Source: Actinomycetota bacterium (GTDB taxonomy: Bacteria > Actinomycetota > Acidimicrobiia > Acidimicrobiales > Ilumatobacteraceae). From it: 64,000 bases of DNA. The position numbers and the translations under genes are program-made. The notes under the pieces are model-generated. The model saw nothing but the letters and a program-made list of their open reading frames with translations, did no database searches and was not told where the DNA came from. Where the stretch lies: contig WLIV01000015.1 of assembly GCA_009702045.1 (NCBI GenBank), positions 1-64,000 on the forward strand, read 5' to 3'. This document shows, in pieces, positions 63,335-64,000 of the stretch (positions are counted from its first letter, which is position 1; the number at the start of each line of letters is the position of its first letter).

Positions 63335-64000
63335 TCATTCTGCCAGTGCGCCGAGCGAGACACCTAGGCGATGGGCCAACACGTCGTAGGAGAACTCGCG
63401 CACGGCGCGCTCGCGCCCGGCGCTGCCCATCCTCGCCCGCAGATCGGGATCATCGAGCAGACGCTCGATTGCAGCAGCGACCTCGCGAGGGTCGTCGGGC
63501 TCGCGCACCACAAGGCCGGTCTCGCCATCGGCGACCGCCTCGGCAGCACCCCCCGAGTCGCCAGCCACCTGGGGCACACCACAGGCGGCCGCTTCCAGGA
63601 ACACGATGCCGAACCCCTCCTGCTCGAGGCCGCCCCATCGGTTGCGACACAGCATCGTGTACACATCGGCACAGCCGTACAAGCGTGGGAGATCGTCGTT
63701 GCTGACGCGGCCGAGGAACTTCACCGGCGCGTTCAACGACGTGGCCAGATCCTGCAGTCGCTCGGCATCGCGGCCACCGCCAGCGATCGCCAGCACCAGG
63801 TTCGGGCGGCTCTTGTGTAACAGCGCCGCTGCCCGCACTGCCGTGTCGAAGCCCTTGCGTGGCACCAGGCGACTGATACCCACCAGCAGTTCGGCGTCCG
63901 CAGCAATGCCGAAGTGCTCGCGAGCGCGCAGTCGTTCATCAGCGGTGAGCGGCACGAACCGTTCGGTGTCGACCCCCGGGGGCACCACCGTGATCGGCAA
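63335..64000 (-). CDS. Glycosyltransferase family 4, PimB-like (5' part outside window)
   Basis: The C-terminal 221 residues of a GT-B glycosyltransferase; the N-terminal acceptor domain lies beyond the right edge. The nucleotide-sugar domain has LLVGISRLVPRKGFDTAV, AIAGGGRDAERL and the E-x7-E signature in EGFGIVFLEAAACG, preceded by RNRWGGLEQ. This pattern is close to PimB', the second mannosyltransferase of phosphatidyl-myo-inositol mannoside synthesis; the assignment is by recall and by neighbours. Confidence 0.82.
   Translation of the reverse strand: MPITVVPPGVDTERFVPLTADERLRAREHFGIAADAELLVGISRLVPRKGFDTAVRAAALLHKSRPNLVLAIAGGGRDAERLQDLATSLNAPVKFLGRVSNDDLPRLYGCADVYTMLCRNRWGGLEQEGFGIVFLEAAACGVPQVAGDSGGAAEAVADGETGLVVREPDDPREVAAAIERLLDDPDLRARMGSAGRERAVREFSYDVLAHRLGVSLGALAE
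63337..63342 (-). promoter_or_regulatory. -10 element CAGAAT of membrane protein gene (leaderless)
   Basis: CAGAAT on the minus strand, the same hexamer as the mraZ -10, ends 6 bases before the GTG at 63330. It overlaps the stop of the upstream gene, so it would be an internal promoter. Confidence 0.35.

Overview
The window comes from a high-GC actinobacterium, most likely a member of the class Acidimicrobiia (Ilumatobacter/Microthrix-like). The evidence is the gene content: mycothiol ligase MshC, an F420-NADP reductase, an InhA-type enoyl-ACP reductase, the proteasome activator Bpa, DivIVA/SepF cell division without FtsA, DUF3040, an MtrAB-LpqB-like module and polyprenol-phosphate mannose synthase. 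The assignment is inference from content; no sequence search was possible. The DNA is almost fully coding. GTG starts are very common and many genes overlap by four bases. No tRNA, rRNA, CRISPR array, insertion sequence or prophage was seen. No gene-free stretch exceeds 300 bases; the two longest (39637-39877 and 21260-21491) hold the mraZ control region and an ileS T-box leader.

Layout. 1-9400: mycothiol and F420 enzymes, InhA-type FabI, two lipoproteins, a YyaL/SSP411-type thioredoxin-fold protein, a thiolase with its DUF35 partner, a nitroreductase and unknown proteins. 9500-15400: DnaE1-type replicative polymerase, Bpa, a phosphodiesterase and an Rrf2 regulator. 15400-39640 (minus strand): one very long division and cell-wall locus, read from right to left as mraZ, rsmH, ftsL, ftsI, murE, mraY, murD, ftsW, murG, murC, murB, ftsQ, ftsZ, pgeF, yggS, sepF, divIVA, ileS (with T-box), DUF167, a DksA-like protein, lspA, rluD. 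murF is missing from the expected place between murE and mraY. 39800-43500 (minus): lipoate-ligase-like protein, HNH nuclease, acyl-CoA dehydrogenase, ROK kinase. 43570-47940 (plus): MoxR, DUF58 and transglutaminase genes. 47940-50920 (minus): DUF3040, DinB, NUDIX, Ppm1-like mannosyltransferase. 51030-58180 (plus): membrane protein, inositol-phosphatase-like enzyme, MtrA/MtrB/LpqB-like module, glycerol kinase, CoA transferase. 58190-64000: AlaA-type aminotransferase, ACT protein, pyrophosphatase, secreted serine protease, and a glucokinase/SRPBCC/membrane/PimB-like group cut by the right edge.

How it works together. Most of the window builds and divides the envelope. MurB-E, MraY, MurG and FtsW/FtsI make and polymerise peptidoglycan precursors. 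FtsZ with SepF (membrane anchor, replacing FtsA), FtsQ and FtsL form the divisome, and DivIVA marks poles and septa. Ppm1-like and PimB-like glycosyltransferases point to a polyprenol-mannose and phosphatidylinositol-mannoside envelope.

Regulation visible in the sequence: (i) a consensus mraZ promoter carrying four TGGGG MraZ boxes; (ii) a translational T-box with an ultrashort Stem I and an AUC specifier before ileS; (iii) a repeated TAnnnT -10 element 6-8 bases upstream of the start codon of many genes, indicating widespread leaderless transcription. The region is ordinary core genome rather than an accessory island. The most unusual items are the cysteine-less DksA-like protein with a histone-H1-like tail, the oppositely charged cytoplasmic tails of FtsI and FtsQ, the missing murF, and the control elements.
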